Shown here: in pieces, positions 14,962 to 23,626 of the stretch
How the letters are laid out: every line of letters begins with the position of its first letter
Numbering within the stretch: position 1 is the stretch's first letter
NCBI GenBank assembly: GCA_030431055.1
Contig: JAUIJA010000001.1
Coordinates: forward strand, 496,001 to 560,000
DNA length: 64,000 nucleotides
Source of the DNA: Bacteroidia bacterium
GTDB lineage: Bacteria > Bacteroidota > Bacteroidia > Flavobacteriales > Flavobacteriaceae
Direction of reading: 5' to 3'
Notes under the pieces: generated by a model
Database searches by the model: none
Told to the model about the DNA's origin: nothing
What the model saw: only the letters and a program-made list of their open reading frames with translations
Made by a program: the position numbers and the translations under genes

Positions 14962-16131
14962 CTATTCCACATACAAAACCAATCCTTTTAAATAATGACC
15001 TTCAGGATGGTAAATATTCGTTGGGTGATCTGGTCCTTGTTCTAATTTGTGTAGCACACGAATGTTTCTTCCGGTTTCAATGGCAGCAGCAGCAACGGTA
15101 TTGTAAAATAAAACATCATCTATTGCTTGCGAACAAGAAAATGTAAACAAAATTCCTTTTGGTGCTAATGCTTTTAATCCAGCAATATTTAAACGTTTAT
15201 ACGCTTGAGTAGCTTTGTGTTTAGCACGAATGTTTTTTGCAAAAGCTGGTGGATCTAATACAATTACATCATAAATTTGATGGTTTTCTTTCATAAAATT
15301 AAACACATCATCAGCAATAGCATTATGATTAGCATTTGGAAAGTTTAATTCCATATTTTGAGTAGCCAAATCAACTGCTTTTTGAGAAATATCTACAGAA
15401 GTTACTAATTCTGCTCCAGCACTCATTGCATAAATTGAAAATCCGCCAGTGTAACAAAACGTATTTAGTACTTTTTTACCTTTTGAAAATTCACCTAATA
15501 ATTTTCTGTTATCGCGTTGGTCTAAAAAGAAACCTGTTTTTTGACCTTCTACCCAATTGACATGAAACCGAATATTGTTTTCTTTAGCGATTGTTTCAGC
15601 AGTTTCTCCGTGTAAAAAATAATCGGTTCCTGTTCCTGGTAATGAACCTGAGCTTTTACAATAAATACTTTTACAGTTGTTTGGAAAAACTTCTTTTATA
15701 GCTTCGGCTATTTTATTTATTTGGAAAAAGATTCCAGATGAATGTGCTTGAATTACCCAACAATCATTATAAAAATCGACAATTAAACCTGGAACACTAT
15801 CGCCTTCACCATGAATGACACGGAAAGCGTTCGTTTCATTCAAATTCAATAAATTGGTACGTAATTCCCAAGCCGATTGAAGTTTTTCAGTCCAAAAACT
15901 TTCTGTAAATTCTTCTTTTCCAAAAGCAATTAGACGCACCACAATACTTCCTCTATCGCTAAAAAATCCAGAAGCTAAATGTTGATGATTATGGTCGACT
16001 ACATCTACTAATTGTCCATCTTCTAGCTCTTCACTCACGCCAAAAACAGCACCGCTAAAAACCCAAGGATGTCTTCTTAGAATTGAACGTTCTTTACCTT
16101 TTTTTAAAATTATTTTTGGGAAATCTTTCAA
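14962..16131 (-). CDS. rlmI: Class I SAM-dependent rRNA methyltransferase, RlmI-like
   Basis: 389 residues. An N-terminal PUA RNA-binding domain (about 1-80; RSILRRHPWVFSGAVF) is followed by a linker and a Rossmann methyltransferase domain. The SAM site VLNTFCYTGGFSIYAMSAGA is near residue 215, and the catalytic motif LDPPAFAKN is near 293. This layout matches RlmI, which makes m5C1962 in 23S rRNA in E. coli; related proteins have other base targets, so the exact modification is inferred. It is the only gene in its transcript. Confidence 0.85.
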   Translation of the reverse strand: MKDFPKIILKKGKERSILRRHPWVFSGAVFGVSEELEDGQLVDVVDHNHQHLASGFFSDRGSIVVRLIAFGKEEFTESFWTEKLQSAWELRTNLLNLNETNAFRVIHGEGDSVPGLIVDFYNDCWVIQAHSSGIFFQINKIAEAIKEVFPNNCKSIYCKSSGSLPGTGTDYFLHGETAETIAKENNIRFHVNWVEGQKTGFFLDQRDNRKLLGEFSKGKKVLNTFCYTGGFSIYAMSAGAELVTSVDISQKAVDLATQNMELNFPNANHNAIADDVFNFMKENHQIYDVIVLDPPAFAKNIRAKHKATQAYKRLNIAGLKALAPKGILFTFSCSQAIDDVLFYNTVAAAAIETGRNIRVLHKLEQGPDHPTNIYHPEGHYLKGLVLYVE

Positions 16132-16163
16132 TGTAATAATAAATTAATATAACAATATAGAAA

Positions 16164-16208
16164 TGAAAAAAATGTAACAATTTATCTAGTAAGACTTCAT
16201 TGTTACAT
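16164..16208 (-). terminator. Terminator of the ricT-to-scoB transcript
   Basis: ATGTAACAAT (16172-16181) and ATTGTTACAT (16199-16208) form a perfect 10-bp stem. On the minus strand it is followed by a seven-T run, just after the scoB stop. Confidence 0.85.
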
Positions 16209-16230
16209 TTAGTAATTGGTAAATTATAAA

Positions 16231-16884
16231 TTAAATATCCATTTCAGGAATATCTCCTTCAATGATAAGTGTACCTTCAGTAGCATTTTGAATCTCTTCT
16301 ACAGAAACTCCAGGCGCTCTTTCTAATAATTTAAAACCTTTTTCAGTTACTTCTAAAACGGCTAGGTTAGATACGATTTTTTTAACGCAACCAACACCTG
16401 TTAGTGGTAAACTACATTTTTTAAGTAGTTTAGATTCTCCAGCACGATTTGTATGCATCATAGCTACAATAATGTTTTCTGCAGAAGCTACTAAATCCAT
16501 AGCACCACCCATTCCTTTAACCATTTTTCCTGGAATTTTCCAGTTGGCAATATCACCATTTTCAGAAACTTCCATTGCACCAAGAATAGTTAAATCTACT
16601 TTTTGCGAACGAATCATTCCGAAACTAAAAGCAGAATCAAAGAAACTTGCTCCAGGTAATGTGGTTATAGTTTGTTTTCCTGCATTAATGATATCTGCAT
16701 CTTCTTCACCTTCAAAAGGAAACGGTCCCATTCCTAAAACACCATTTTCAGATTGAAATTCTACTGAAATATCTTCACGAACAAAGTTGGCAACTAATGT
16801 AGGAATTCCAATTCCAAGATTTACGTAGTAACCGTCTTTTACTTCTTTAGCAATTCGTTTTGCGATTTGATTTTTATCTAACAT
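16231..16884 (-). CDS. scoB: 3-oxoacid CoA-transferase subunit B
   Basis: A 217-residue beta subunit. With ScoA it transfers CoA from succinyl-CoA to acetoacetate or a related 3-oxoacid. The catalytic-glutamate region is FQSENGVLGMGPFP (SENG signature, near residues 39-52). NLGIGIPTLVANF near 21 and MGGAMDLVASAENIIV near 125 also match the family. The alpha subunit gene lies upstream, separated by a four-helix-bundle gene. Cytoplasmic. Confidence 0.93.
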   Translation of the reverse strand: MLDKNQIAKRIAKEVKDGYYVNLGIGIPTLVANFVREDISVEFQSENGVLGMGPFPFEGEEDADIINAGKQTITTLPGASFFDSAFSFGMIRSQKVDLTILGAMEVSENGDIANWKIPGKMVKGMGGAMDLVASAENIIVAMMHTNRAGESKLLKKCSLPLTGVGCVKKIVSNLAVLEVTEKGFKLLERAPGVSVEEIQNATEGTLIIEGDIPEMDI

Positions 16885-16917
16885 AATAATGTATCAATTT
16901 AGAAATGTAAAAATGTA

Positions 16918-17265
16918 TTAATTTTTTGTTTTACTCGTTGAAAGAATTTTATAAACAATTAAAGAAATTTCAGTTATTTGATTTTTTAAACTTTGATTAA
17001 ACGGGTAAGATTTTGCTTGTTCACAAAGAGTCAACCAATATTTAGTTTCCTCAATTTCTTTTGCAGCGATTTTTACTTTATGAATAAAATCAGATTTACT
17101 TTCTGCATTTTGAGCTTCATGAATATTTGCTCCTATACTTGTTCCGCTTTTTAAAAGTTGTTTTGCAACAACAAATTTCTTTTTTTCTTCTAATTCTTCA
17201 CAGTATTCAATTATAGTCAAAGCAAAAACAATTGTTTTAGTTAAAATGATATTTTCGCTTTTCAT
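16918..17265 (-). CDS. Four-helix-bundle protein of the S23/IVP family
   Basis: A 115-residue all-helical protein. The motifs VAKQLLKSGTSIGANIHEAQ (near 36-55) and FIHKVKIAAKEIEETKYWL (near 61-79) are diagnostic of the S23 (23S rRNA intervening-sequence protein) family, to which the Avd accessory protein of diversity-generating retroelements is also related. Function of free-standing copies is not established. It sits between scoA and scoB, two subunits of one enzyme that are normally adjacent, so it looks like an insertion. Gaps to its neighbours are about 30 bases each side. Confidence 0.9.
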   Translation of the reverse strand: MKSENIILTKTIVFALTIIEYCEELEEKKKFVVAKQLLKSGTSIGANIHEAQNAESKSDFIHKVKIAAKEIEETKYWLTLCEQAKSYPFNQSLKNQITEISLIVYKILSTSKTKN

Positions 17266-17296
17266 AATTGTTTAATTTTTACATTAGTTAAATTAT

Positions 17297-17998
17297 TTAA
17301 TTTTTAGAACGAACAGTTCGTTGCTCAATTCTTTTCTCAAATTTCTCACCTTGGAAAATACGGTTAACCATAATTCCTGGAATATGAATTTCATTAGGAT
17401 CTAATTTTCCTGCAGGAACTAATTCTTCAACCTCAGCGATTGTGATTTTTCCAGCTCCTGCCATAGGTGCATTAAAATTACGAGCGGTTCCTTTAAAAAT
17501 TAAATTACCTGCTTCGTCACCTTTCCAAGCTTTCACAATTGCAAAATCGGCTTTAAAAGCATGTTCTAAAATGTGCATTTTTCCGTTAAACTCTCTAGAT
17601 TCTTTTCCTTCTGCTACTTCGGTTCCATAACCGGCAGGAGTAAAGAAAGCAGGAATTCCAGCTTGTGCAGCGCGACACTTTTCTGCTAAAGTTCCTTGTG
17701 GAGTTAATTCAACTTCTAATTCACCAGAAAGCATTTGGCGTTCAAATTCTGCATTTTCTCCTACGTAAGAAGAAATCATCTTTTTTATTTGTCTTTTCTG
17801 TAATAATAAACCTAATCCGAAATCATCAACACCTGCATTGTTTGAAATACAAGTCAGTTCGTTTACGTTTAATCGGACTAATTCGGCAATACTATTTTCA
17901 GGAATACCACAAAGTCCGAAACCACCAAGCATGATAGTCATTCCGCTTTCAATTCCTTGAAGTGCTTCTTGAACAGTATTAACTTTTCTTGAAATCAT
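17297..17998 (-). CDS. scoA: 3-oxoacid CoA-transferase subunit A
   Basis: A 233-residue alpha subunit. [19 protein letters not shown] near residue 19 is the family signature. [15 protein letters not shown] near 52 and [15 protein letters not shown] near 117 follow. It acts with ScoB in ketone-body or branched oxoacid use. It follows the PBP1A gene by 23 bases in the same direction, so may share the long ricT transcript. Confidence 0.93.
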   Translation of the reverse strand: MISRKVNTVQEALQGIESGMTIMLGGFGLCGIPENSIAELVRLNVNELTCISNNAGVDDFGLGLLLQKRQIKKMISSYVGENAEFERQMLSGELEVELTPQGTLAEKCRAAQAGIPAFFTPAGYGTEVAEGKESREFNGKMHILEHAFKADFAIVKAWKGDEAGNLIFKGTARNFNAPMAGAGKITIAEVEELVPAGKLDPNEIHIPGIMVNRIFQGEKFEKRIEQRTVRSKN

Positions 17999-18021
17999 AA
18001 TTATTATTTAGTTTGTTGTTT

Positions 18022-20313
18022 TTAAAAACTTCCAAATTCATCATCAATATTTTTGTCTTCTAAAGTGGCAGTAGAATCAATAACTTTTTTGTTGCAATCA
18101 ACTCGAATACTTAACTCTTTAGGGCGATCAAAAGCTTCTTTAGAAATATCTAAATCTTTGTCTTTGTAACATTTATCCATAAACAATCCCCAAATAGGTA
18201 ATGCCATACAAGCGCCTTGTCCATATAGAGTTTGACTAAAGTGAGCAGCACGATCATCGTTACCAACCCAAATACCAGTAGCTAAGTTAGGCACAACTCC
18301 CATAAACCATCCATCGGAATTATTTTGAGAAGTTCCTGTTTTACCGGCAATAGGATTAGAAAATTTATAATCGTATTGTGTTAAACCACTTACACCACCC
18401 CAACGTAATCGTTGTCCTGTACCCGATTGTGTAACACCTTCTAAAAGTTTGATAATGGCGTACGCAACATCTTGATTCATTACGTCTTTACTTTCCGGAA
18501 TTACTTGTTCTAAAACAATTCCGTTTTTGTCTTCAATGCGCGTAACGAATGTTGGTTTAATATAAACACCTTTATTAGCATATGTACTAAATGCACCAAC
18601 CATTTGTTCTACAGTAATATCAACAGCACCTAGTGCAATAGCTGGTTGTTCCGGAATTTCAGAGGTTACACCTAAATCGCGAGCCATATCGATTACGGCT
18701 TTTGGACCAACTCGATCCATAATTTTAGCAGAAACAGGGTTTAATGAATTAGCTAAACCTTGACTTAACGTAACCATTCCCTTGTATTTTCCATCTGAGT
18801 TTGTAGGTGACCAATCTGCAGAAATACCCCATCTGCCTTTTGGCATAGTAAACGGTCCGTCAATGATAGTATCACAAGGCGACAAGCCTAATTGTTCAAT
18901 TGCAGTTGCATAAACAAAAGGTTTAAAGGTTGAACCCACTTGTCTTGCTCCTTGTCCTACGTGATCGTATTGAAAGTATTTATAATTTATTCCTCCAACC
19001 CAAACTTTTACATGTCCGGTTTGAGGTTCCATTGCCATCATTCCTGTTTGTAGGAAGTGTTTGTAATAACGAATAGAATCTTTTGGTGTCATTATAGTGT
19101 CTTTTTCACCTTTCCAAGTGAAGACCTTCATTTTTCGTTTAACATCAAAAGACTTAATAATTTCTTCTTCAGATTTACCTTCTTCTTTTTTCATTACACG
19201 CCATCTTTCAGAAGCTTTCATGGCACGCATAATAATTCTATCGGTTTCGTCTTTAGAAATTTTTAAAAACGGAGCGTTTTTATTTCGCTTTGCTTTTTCA
19301 AAAAACTTGTCTTGAAGTATGGTTAAATGTTGCTCTACCGCTTCTTCGGCATATTTTTGCATTTTAGAATCGATGGTAACATAAATTTTTAATCCATCGC
19401 GATAAATATCGTATTTAGAACCATCTTCTTTTTTGTGATTTTCTACCCATTTTTTCATGTAATCACGAAGATATTCTCTAAAATAAGTAGCACTACCTTC
19501 TTTGTGACTTTCTGGTTTGAAGTCTAGGGTTAAAGGCAGTTTTTTTAACGAATCAAATTCTTTTTCGTTTATAATTTCATTACGAACTAGCTGGCCTAAA
19601 ACAACATTTCTTCGTGTAGTTGAACGTTCTAAAAATCGATTTGGATTAAAACGAGAAGGATTGGTTAGCATACCAACAATAACTGCGCTTTCTTCAACAT
19701 TTAAGTCTTTTTGATCTTTATTAAAATAAGTTCTAGCAGCAGAATTAATACCAATGGCATTGTTTACAAAATCAACTTGATTCAAATACATCGCCATGAT
19801 TTCCTTTTTGGTATATTGGCGTTCAAGACGAACTGCAATTACCCATTCTTTTATTTTTTGACCTATTCTTTCAATGATGTTTTTAGCACCATCACTTCCA
19901 TGAAAAAGGTTTTTGGCTAATTGTTGTGTAATTGTACTAGCTCCTCCATCTTGTCCTAACTTTACAATAGCACGAAGCGTTCCGCGAGCGTCGATACCAG
20001 AATGGTCATAAAAACGTTCATCTTCTGTAGAAACTAAAGCATTTACTAAATGTGGTGATAAATCATCAAACTTTACAGGAACTCTGTTTTCGGCATAAAA
20101 CTTTCCGAGTACAACACCATCTGAAGAAATAATTTCAGTAGCAACGTTAGAATCTGGATTTTCAAGTTTTTCAAAGCTTGGCATTTCGCCAAAGAAACCC
20201 CAAGAAGCAAATAAAAATAAAAGAACTACAAAGGCAATTCCTCCAAAAAATAGTTTCCAAAACCATTTTATGTATTTTGAGAAATTTTGATTTTCAGCTT
20301 TTTTTGTTGCCAT
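18022..20313 (-). CDS. Class A penicillin-binding protein 1A (glycosyltransferase-transpeptidase)
   Basis: A 763-residue bifunctional cell-wall enzyme. It has a short cytoplasmic tail, one TM (about 17-38) and a GT51 glycosyltransferase domain with catalytic EDERFYDHSGIDARG near residue 97 and GGASTITQQLAKNLF. The transpeptidase has SxxK in GSTFKPF near 447, SLN near 510, and KTGTSQN near 650. It polymerises lipid II and crosslinks peptides on the periplasmic side. The gene starts two bases after gldH, tying wall synthesis to the gliding operon. Confidence 0.95.
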   Translation of the reverse strand: MATKKAENQNFSKYIKWFWKLFFGGIAFVVLLFLFASWGFFGEMPSFEKLENPDSNVATEIISSDGVVLGKFYAENRVPVKFDDLSPHLVNALVSTEDERFYDHSGIDARGTLRAIVKLGQDGGASTITQQLAKNLFHGSDGAKNIIERIGQKIKEWVIAVRLERQYTKKEIMAMYLNQVDFVNNAIGINSAARTYFNKDQKDLNVEESAVIVGMLTNPSRFNPNRFLERSTTRRNVVLGQLVRNEIINEKEFDSLKKLPLTLDFKPESHKEGSATYFREYLRDYMKKWVENHKKEDGSKYDIYRDGLKIYVTIDSKMQKYAEEAVEQHLTILQDKFFEKAKRNKNAPFLKISKDETDRIIMRAMKASERWRVMKKEEGKSEEEIIKSFDVKRKMKVFTWKGEKDTIMTPKDSIRYYKHFLQTGMMAMEPQTGHVKVWVGGINYKYFQYDHVGQGARQVGSTFKPFVYATAIEQLGLSPCDTIIDGPFTMPKGRWGISADWSPTNSDGKYKGMVTLSQGLANSLNPVSAKIMDRVGPKAVIDMARDLGVTSEIPEQPAIALGAVDITVEQMVGAFSTYANKGVYIKPTFVTRIEDKNGIVLEQVIPESKDVMNQDVAYAIIKLLEGVTQSGTGQRLRWGGVSGLTQYDYKFSNPIAGKTGTSQNNSDGWFMGVVPNLATGIWVGNDDRAAHFSQTLYGQGACMALPIWGLFMDKCYKDKDLDISKEAFDRPKELSIRVDCNKKVIDSTATLEDKNIDDEFGSF

Positions 20314-20315
20314 AA

Positions 20316-20807
20316 TTATTTTGTTTTTTCAATTCTGAATCCAACTTCGGTTACTCCGTTAACGCGCTCTATTCCGTTAATTTGATTGGCTTCTCTAAGT
20401 GCGTGAATAATATCGATATTGTATTTTCCAGATTTTTTAAAGGTAAAATTTTCTTGATACCAAAGTTTGCTTTCTTTTACATCGGAAAAACCTTCGCCTA
20501 ATAAAGAACCATCTGGATTTGTCATTTGGTATTCTAAAGTATCAACTTTTGTTTCGTTTTCAGGATTTGTTAACCGTACAATAACAAATAAATTGTTAAA
20601 TGGATATTCATTATTATTTCTAATATTGAGAAATAAATTGTACGGATTTATAGTGTCTTTTTGTTCGAAAGAAAACTGTATTGTATCGTTTTTTGCCCAA
20701 GAACCGTCTAATTTATGGTATTGATCAAACACACGATTTTGATCGCAAGAAGCAACCAACATTGTTAAAAAAATAATTACCCAATATTTATTGTTTCTTA
20801 GGACCAT
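20316..20807 (-). CDS. gldH: Gliding motility lipoprotein GldH
   Basis: About 163 residues. The start is set at ATG 20807 because it is directly followed by a lipoprotein signal peptide (NKYWVIIFLTMLVASC) and then the GldH-type mature start CDQNRVFDQYHKL. A longer reading frame extends into ricT but would hide the signal peptide. GldH is required for gliding, chitin use and T9SS function in F. johnsoniae. The first 20 bases overlap the 3' end of ricT, which supports translational coupling, and PBP1A follows by two bases. Confidence 0.92.
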   Translation of the reverse strand: MVLRNNKYWVIIFLTMLVASCDQNRVFDQYHKLDGSWAKNDTIQFSFEQKDTINPYNLFLNIRNNNEYPFNNLFVIVRLTNPENETKVDTLEYQMTNPDGSLLGEGFSDVKESKLWYQENFTFKKSGKYNIDIIHALREANQINGIERVNGVTEVGFRIEKTK

Positions 20808-21990
20808 TAGGTTTCTTTTTGTTTGAAGGTTTGTTTCTATTTTGTTGTTGTTTGTTATTATTATTTGGTCGTCTTTTTTTGTTGCGTCTTTTGCTTTTTG
20901 GCTTGTCAAAGCGAGTTAAATCATCTTGACCAACAGCATTTTGGAAGTTTTTAGGAACTTCTTTTGGTGTGTCGTCTACAAAATCTTCTAATGCATCAAC
21001 TTTTTGTTTTTTAGCATTTAAGGCTAAAATTTCTTTAACTTTTTCTGTTGTTAAAACATGCCAAAGTGAAGATTGATTTTCATAACTAAACCACATTAAT
21101 CCTTTAAAAATATCGACTTTCTGACAGTTTGCTTTTCCTTTTTCAGTGTATAATTTAGTGTCTAAATCTGGAAAATCTTTTAGTGCATCTAAATAAGTGT
21201 CTAATTCATAATTCAAACAACATTTTAGCTTACCACATTGTCCTGCTAATTTTTGCGGATTTAAAGATAGTTGTTGGTAACGCGCTGCTGAAGTATTCAC
21301 ACTTCTAAAATCGGTTAACCAAGTAGAACAACATAATTCGCGTCCACAAGAACCAATTCCACCCAAACGTGCTGCTTCTTGACGGAAACCAACTTGCTTC
21401 ATTTCAATTCTAATTCCAAATTCACGAGCAAAATCTTTAATCAATTGTCGGAAATCAACACGTTCATTTGCAGTGTAATAAAACGTTGCTTTAGAACCAT
21501 CACCTTGAAATTCAACATCTGAAATTTTCATTTCCAAGTTTAATGCAATTGCTAATTCTCGAGCTCGTATACGAACAGGTTCTTCACGTTTTCTAGCTTC
21601 GCTCCAAATATCAATGTCTTTTTGAGAAGCTTTACGATACACTTTTGCTAATTCGGCATCTTGCGCAACGTTCTTCTTTTTCATTTGAACTTTAACCAAT
21701 TCGCCTGCTAAAGAAACAATTCCAACATCATGTCCTGGTGAAGTTTCCGTTGCTACAATATCGCCAATAGAAAGCGTGATTTTTTCAGTATTTCTAAAAA
21801 AATCTTTGCGTCCGTTTTTAAATCGAACCTCAACAACATCGAACGGTTCTTGACCTTGAGGCAAACTCATGTTTGATAACCAATCGAATACTGTTAACTT
21901 ATTGCAGCTTCCGGTGCTACAAGAACCATTATTTTTACATCCTTTTGGAGTCCCGTCTTGAGACTCTGAGGAACAATTACTACATGCCAT
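20788..21990 (-). CDS. ricT: RicT (PSP1 domain) RNA-processing regulator
   Basis: About 400 residues from ATG 21990 (MACSNCSSES). An upstream in-frame extension is rejected because it is leader-like. The PSP1 core carries SIGDIVATETSPGHDVGIV near 65, and Cys-rich SCGRELCCSTWL and GQCGKLKCCLNYE near 210-240 are the YaaT/RicT signature (Fe-S or Zn binding). In Bacillus, RicT acts with RicA and RicF on RNase Y-dependent mRNA maturation. The C-terminal tail (about 360-400) is very rich in Lys, Asn and Gln, and probably RNA-binding. It is directly upstream of gldH, as in other flavobacteria. Confidence 0.92.
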   Translation of the reverse strand: MACSNCSSESQDGTPKGCKNNGSCSTGSCNKLTVFDWLSNMSLPQGQEPFDVVEVRFKNGRKDFFRNTEKITLSIGDIVATETSPGHDVGIVSLAGELVKVQMKKKNVAQDAELAKVYRKASQKDIDIWSEARKREEPVRIRARELAIALNLEMKISDVEFQGDGSKATFYYTANERVDFRQLIKDFAREFGIRIEMKQVGFRQEAARLGGIGSCGRELCCSTWLTDFRSVNTSAARYQQLSLNPQKLAGQCGKLKCCLNYELDTYLDALKDFPDLDTKLYTEKGKANCQKVDIFKGLMWFSYENQSSLWHVLTTEKVKEILALNAKKQKVDALEDFVDDTPKEVPKNFQNAVGQDDLTRFDKPKSKRRNKKRRPNNNNKQQQNRNKPSNKKKPNGPKKQ

Positions 21991-22045
21991 AATTCTATAT
22001 ATTGATCGTTCTTTCGAACTACTTGTCAAAAAAGTGTTTAGTTTG

Positions 22046-22053
22046 TAAAGATA
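22046..22053 (-). promoter_or_regulatory. Likely -7 box for the ricT-gldH operon
   Basis: The minus strand reads TATCTTTA, one mismatch from TAnnTTTG, about 56 bases before the ricT ATG. No other good candidate is visible between here and the terminator at 22097. Confidence 0.35.
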
Positions 22054-22096
22054 ATACAATTTTATATATCCTTTTAGCCGAACTTTTTACTAAAGA

Positions 22097-22131
22097 AAAA
22101 GCCTATTTACTAGTAACGCAAACAGGCTTTT
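22097..22131 (-). terminator. Terminator of the trhO-trhP-ferredoxin operon
   Basis: AAAAGCCT and AGGCTTTT form an 8-bp stem around a 19-base loop. On the minus strand it follows the ferredoxin stop by 24 bases and ends in a T-run. Confidence 0.75.
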
Positions 22132-22154
22132 AAAAGTATTTTAGAATATAAAAT

Positions 22155-22385
22155 TTACACTTCTTTAACTGAAATGATATTAACAGGACAAGCCTTTTCT
22201 GCTTGTTCACAAGATTCTACAATGGTATGATCTGGAGATTTTAATGTATGAAACCCTTTGGTGTTGACCGATTTTAATAAAACTGTTTTACCGTCTTTTT
22301 TAGACATTTGAAACTGTTTTGGAGCAAATTCAACACAATAATTGCAACCAATACATTTATCTCTTTGTAAAGTTATTACGACCAT
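22155..22385 (-). CDS. Small 4Fe-4S ferredoxin
   Basis: A 76-residue electron carrier. One cluster is ligated by CIGCNYC near residues 11-17 and CPV near 67; CEQ near 60 and the short loop replace the second cluster site. It overlaps the trhP stop by one base and is in a three-gene operon with trhO. In E. coli the ferredoxin YfhL has been linked to the TrhP (YegQ) pathway of tRNA wobble-uridine hydroxylation. This gene is the natural candidate for the same role here; that assignment is inference from position. Confidence 0.88.
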   Translation of the reverse strand: MVVITLQRDKCIGCNYCVEFAPKQFQMSKKDGKTVLLKSVNTKGFHTLKSPDHTIVESCEQAEKACPVNIISVKEV

Positions 22386-23626
22386 TAGGCTTCAACAATT
22401 TTATATAATTTGTCAGACAAACGTATTCTAAATGGAAGTTTTAAAGTCAAACTATCGCCTTTTGAAGCTTTGTCTAAATTTTCATCATTGACCATCATAC
22501 TTTCAATAACCATTTCTTGAACTCCAGTTGATGGACCAGTAATTAAAATTTTATCACCTTTTTTAATATCGTAAGCTTCAATTTTAAACTCGCCAATTTC
22601 TGCTTTTGGAAAATAATGAACACCTTTTCCTATATACACTTTCTTTTGTGTAGCGTTGCTTCCAGGATCTTTACTCCATTCGCCTAATTTTTGCCCCAAA
22701 TAGTAACCACTCCAAAATCCTCTGTTGTACACTTTATTTAGAGCTTCCATCCATTCTGCCACTTTTTCTTGCGAAAATGTTCCGTCATAATACGAATCGA
22801 TAGCTTCTCTATACGTTTTGATAACAGTTGCTACATATTCTGGAGCGCGACCACGGCCTTCAATTTTTAAAACTTTGATTCCAGTATCAATTACTTGGTC
22901 TAAGAAATCAAGCGTACATAAATCTTTTGGAGACATCATGTATTCATTGTCGATTTCAATTTCAAAACCAGATTCTTGATCGATAACGGTATATTTTTTA
23001 CGACAATTTTGTTTACAAGCACCACGGTTTGCAGAAGAATTATGTGAATGTAAACTCAAATAACATTTTCCAGAAACCGCCATACATAAAGCTCCGTGAC
23101 CAAAAATTTCGATTTCTACTAAGTTGCCACTTGGTCCTTTTACTTGCTCTTTCTCTATTTGCTCGGTAATTTTCTTTACTTGTCGTAAACTCAATTCGCG
23201 AGAAAGTACAATAGTATCGGCAAACATGGCGTAAAATTTTACCGTTTCAATGTTCGTTACATTTACTTGAGTAGAAATGTGAACTTCCATACCAATGCTT
23301 TTAGCTGTCATGATAACTGCTTGGTCTGAAGCAATAACGGCAGTAATGTTAGCTTCTTTTGCTTTGTTTAAAAGAGTTTTTACAATTGATAAATCGTGAT
23401 CGTAAACAATTGTATTTAAAGTAAGATAGGTTCTAACATTTTTTTCTTCACAACGACGCGCAATTTCAGGTAAATCGTCCAAAACGAAATTCATTGTTGC
23501 TCTTGCACGCATATTTAACTGCTCAACACCAAAATAAACCGAATCACATCCGTTATCTAAAGCTGCTTGTAAAGATTCAAAATTACCAGCAGGCGCCATT
23601 AATTCAATTTTTCCTGTAGAAGTCAT
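22385..23626 (-). CDS. trhP: tRNA 5-hydroxyuridine synthase TrhP (U32 peptidase family)
   Basis: A 413-residue U32-family protein. The N-terminal barrel begins LMAPAGNFESLQAALDNG and carries EIFGHGALCMAVSGKCYLS near 165. The four cysteines of the Fe-S site (ALC, GKC, RGAC, QNC) lie near 171-205. In E. coli, TrhP hydroxylates U34 of tRNA using prephenate. A C-terminal module (about 325-413; KVYIGKGVHYFPKAEIGEF to LPFRIRLSDKLYKIVEA) matches the U32 C-terminal domain and is strikingly similar to the end of TrhO next door. Start codon overlaps the trhO stop by one base. Confidence 0.88.
   Translation of the reverse strand: MTSTGKIELMAPAGNFESLQAALDNGCDSVYFGVEQLNMRARATMNFVLDDLPEIARRCEEKNVRTYLTLNTIVYDHDLSIVKTLLNKAKEANITAVIASDQAVIMTAKSIGMEVHISTQVNVTNIETVKFYAMFADTIVLSRELSLRQVKKITEQIEKEQVKGPSGNLVEIEIFGHGALCMAVSGKCYLSLHSHNSSANRGACKQNCRKKYTVIDQESGFEIEIDNEYMMSPKDLCTLDFLDQVIDTGIKVLKIEGRGRAPEYVATVIKTYREAIDSYYDGTFSQEKVAEWMEALNKVYNRGFWSGYYLGQKLGEWSKDPGSNATQKKVYIGKGVHYFPKAEIGEFKIEAYDIKKGDKILITGPSTGVQEMVIESMMVNDENLDKASKGDSLTLKLPFRIRLSDKLYKIVEA

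Noticed and set aside
20808..20909. Longer GldH N-terminus
   Set aside because: It overlaps the RicT tail in another frame and would bury the lipoprotein signal peptide.
21991..22059. Longer RicT N-terminus
   Set aside because: The extension lacks family similarity and overlaps the likely -7 box; MACSNC at 21990 is the conserved start.
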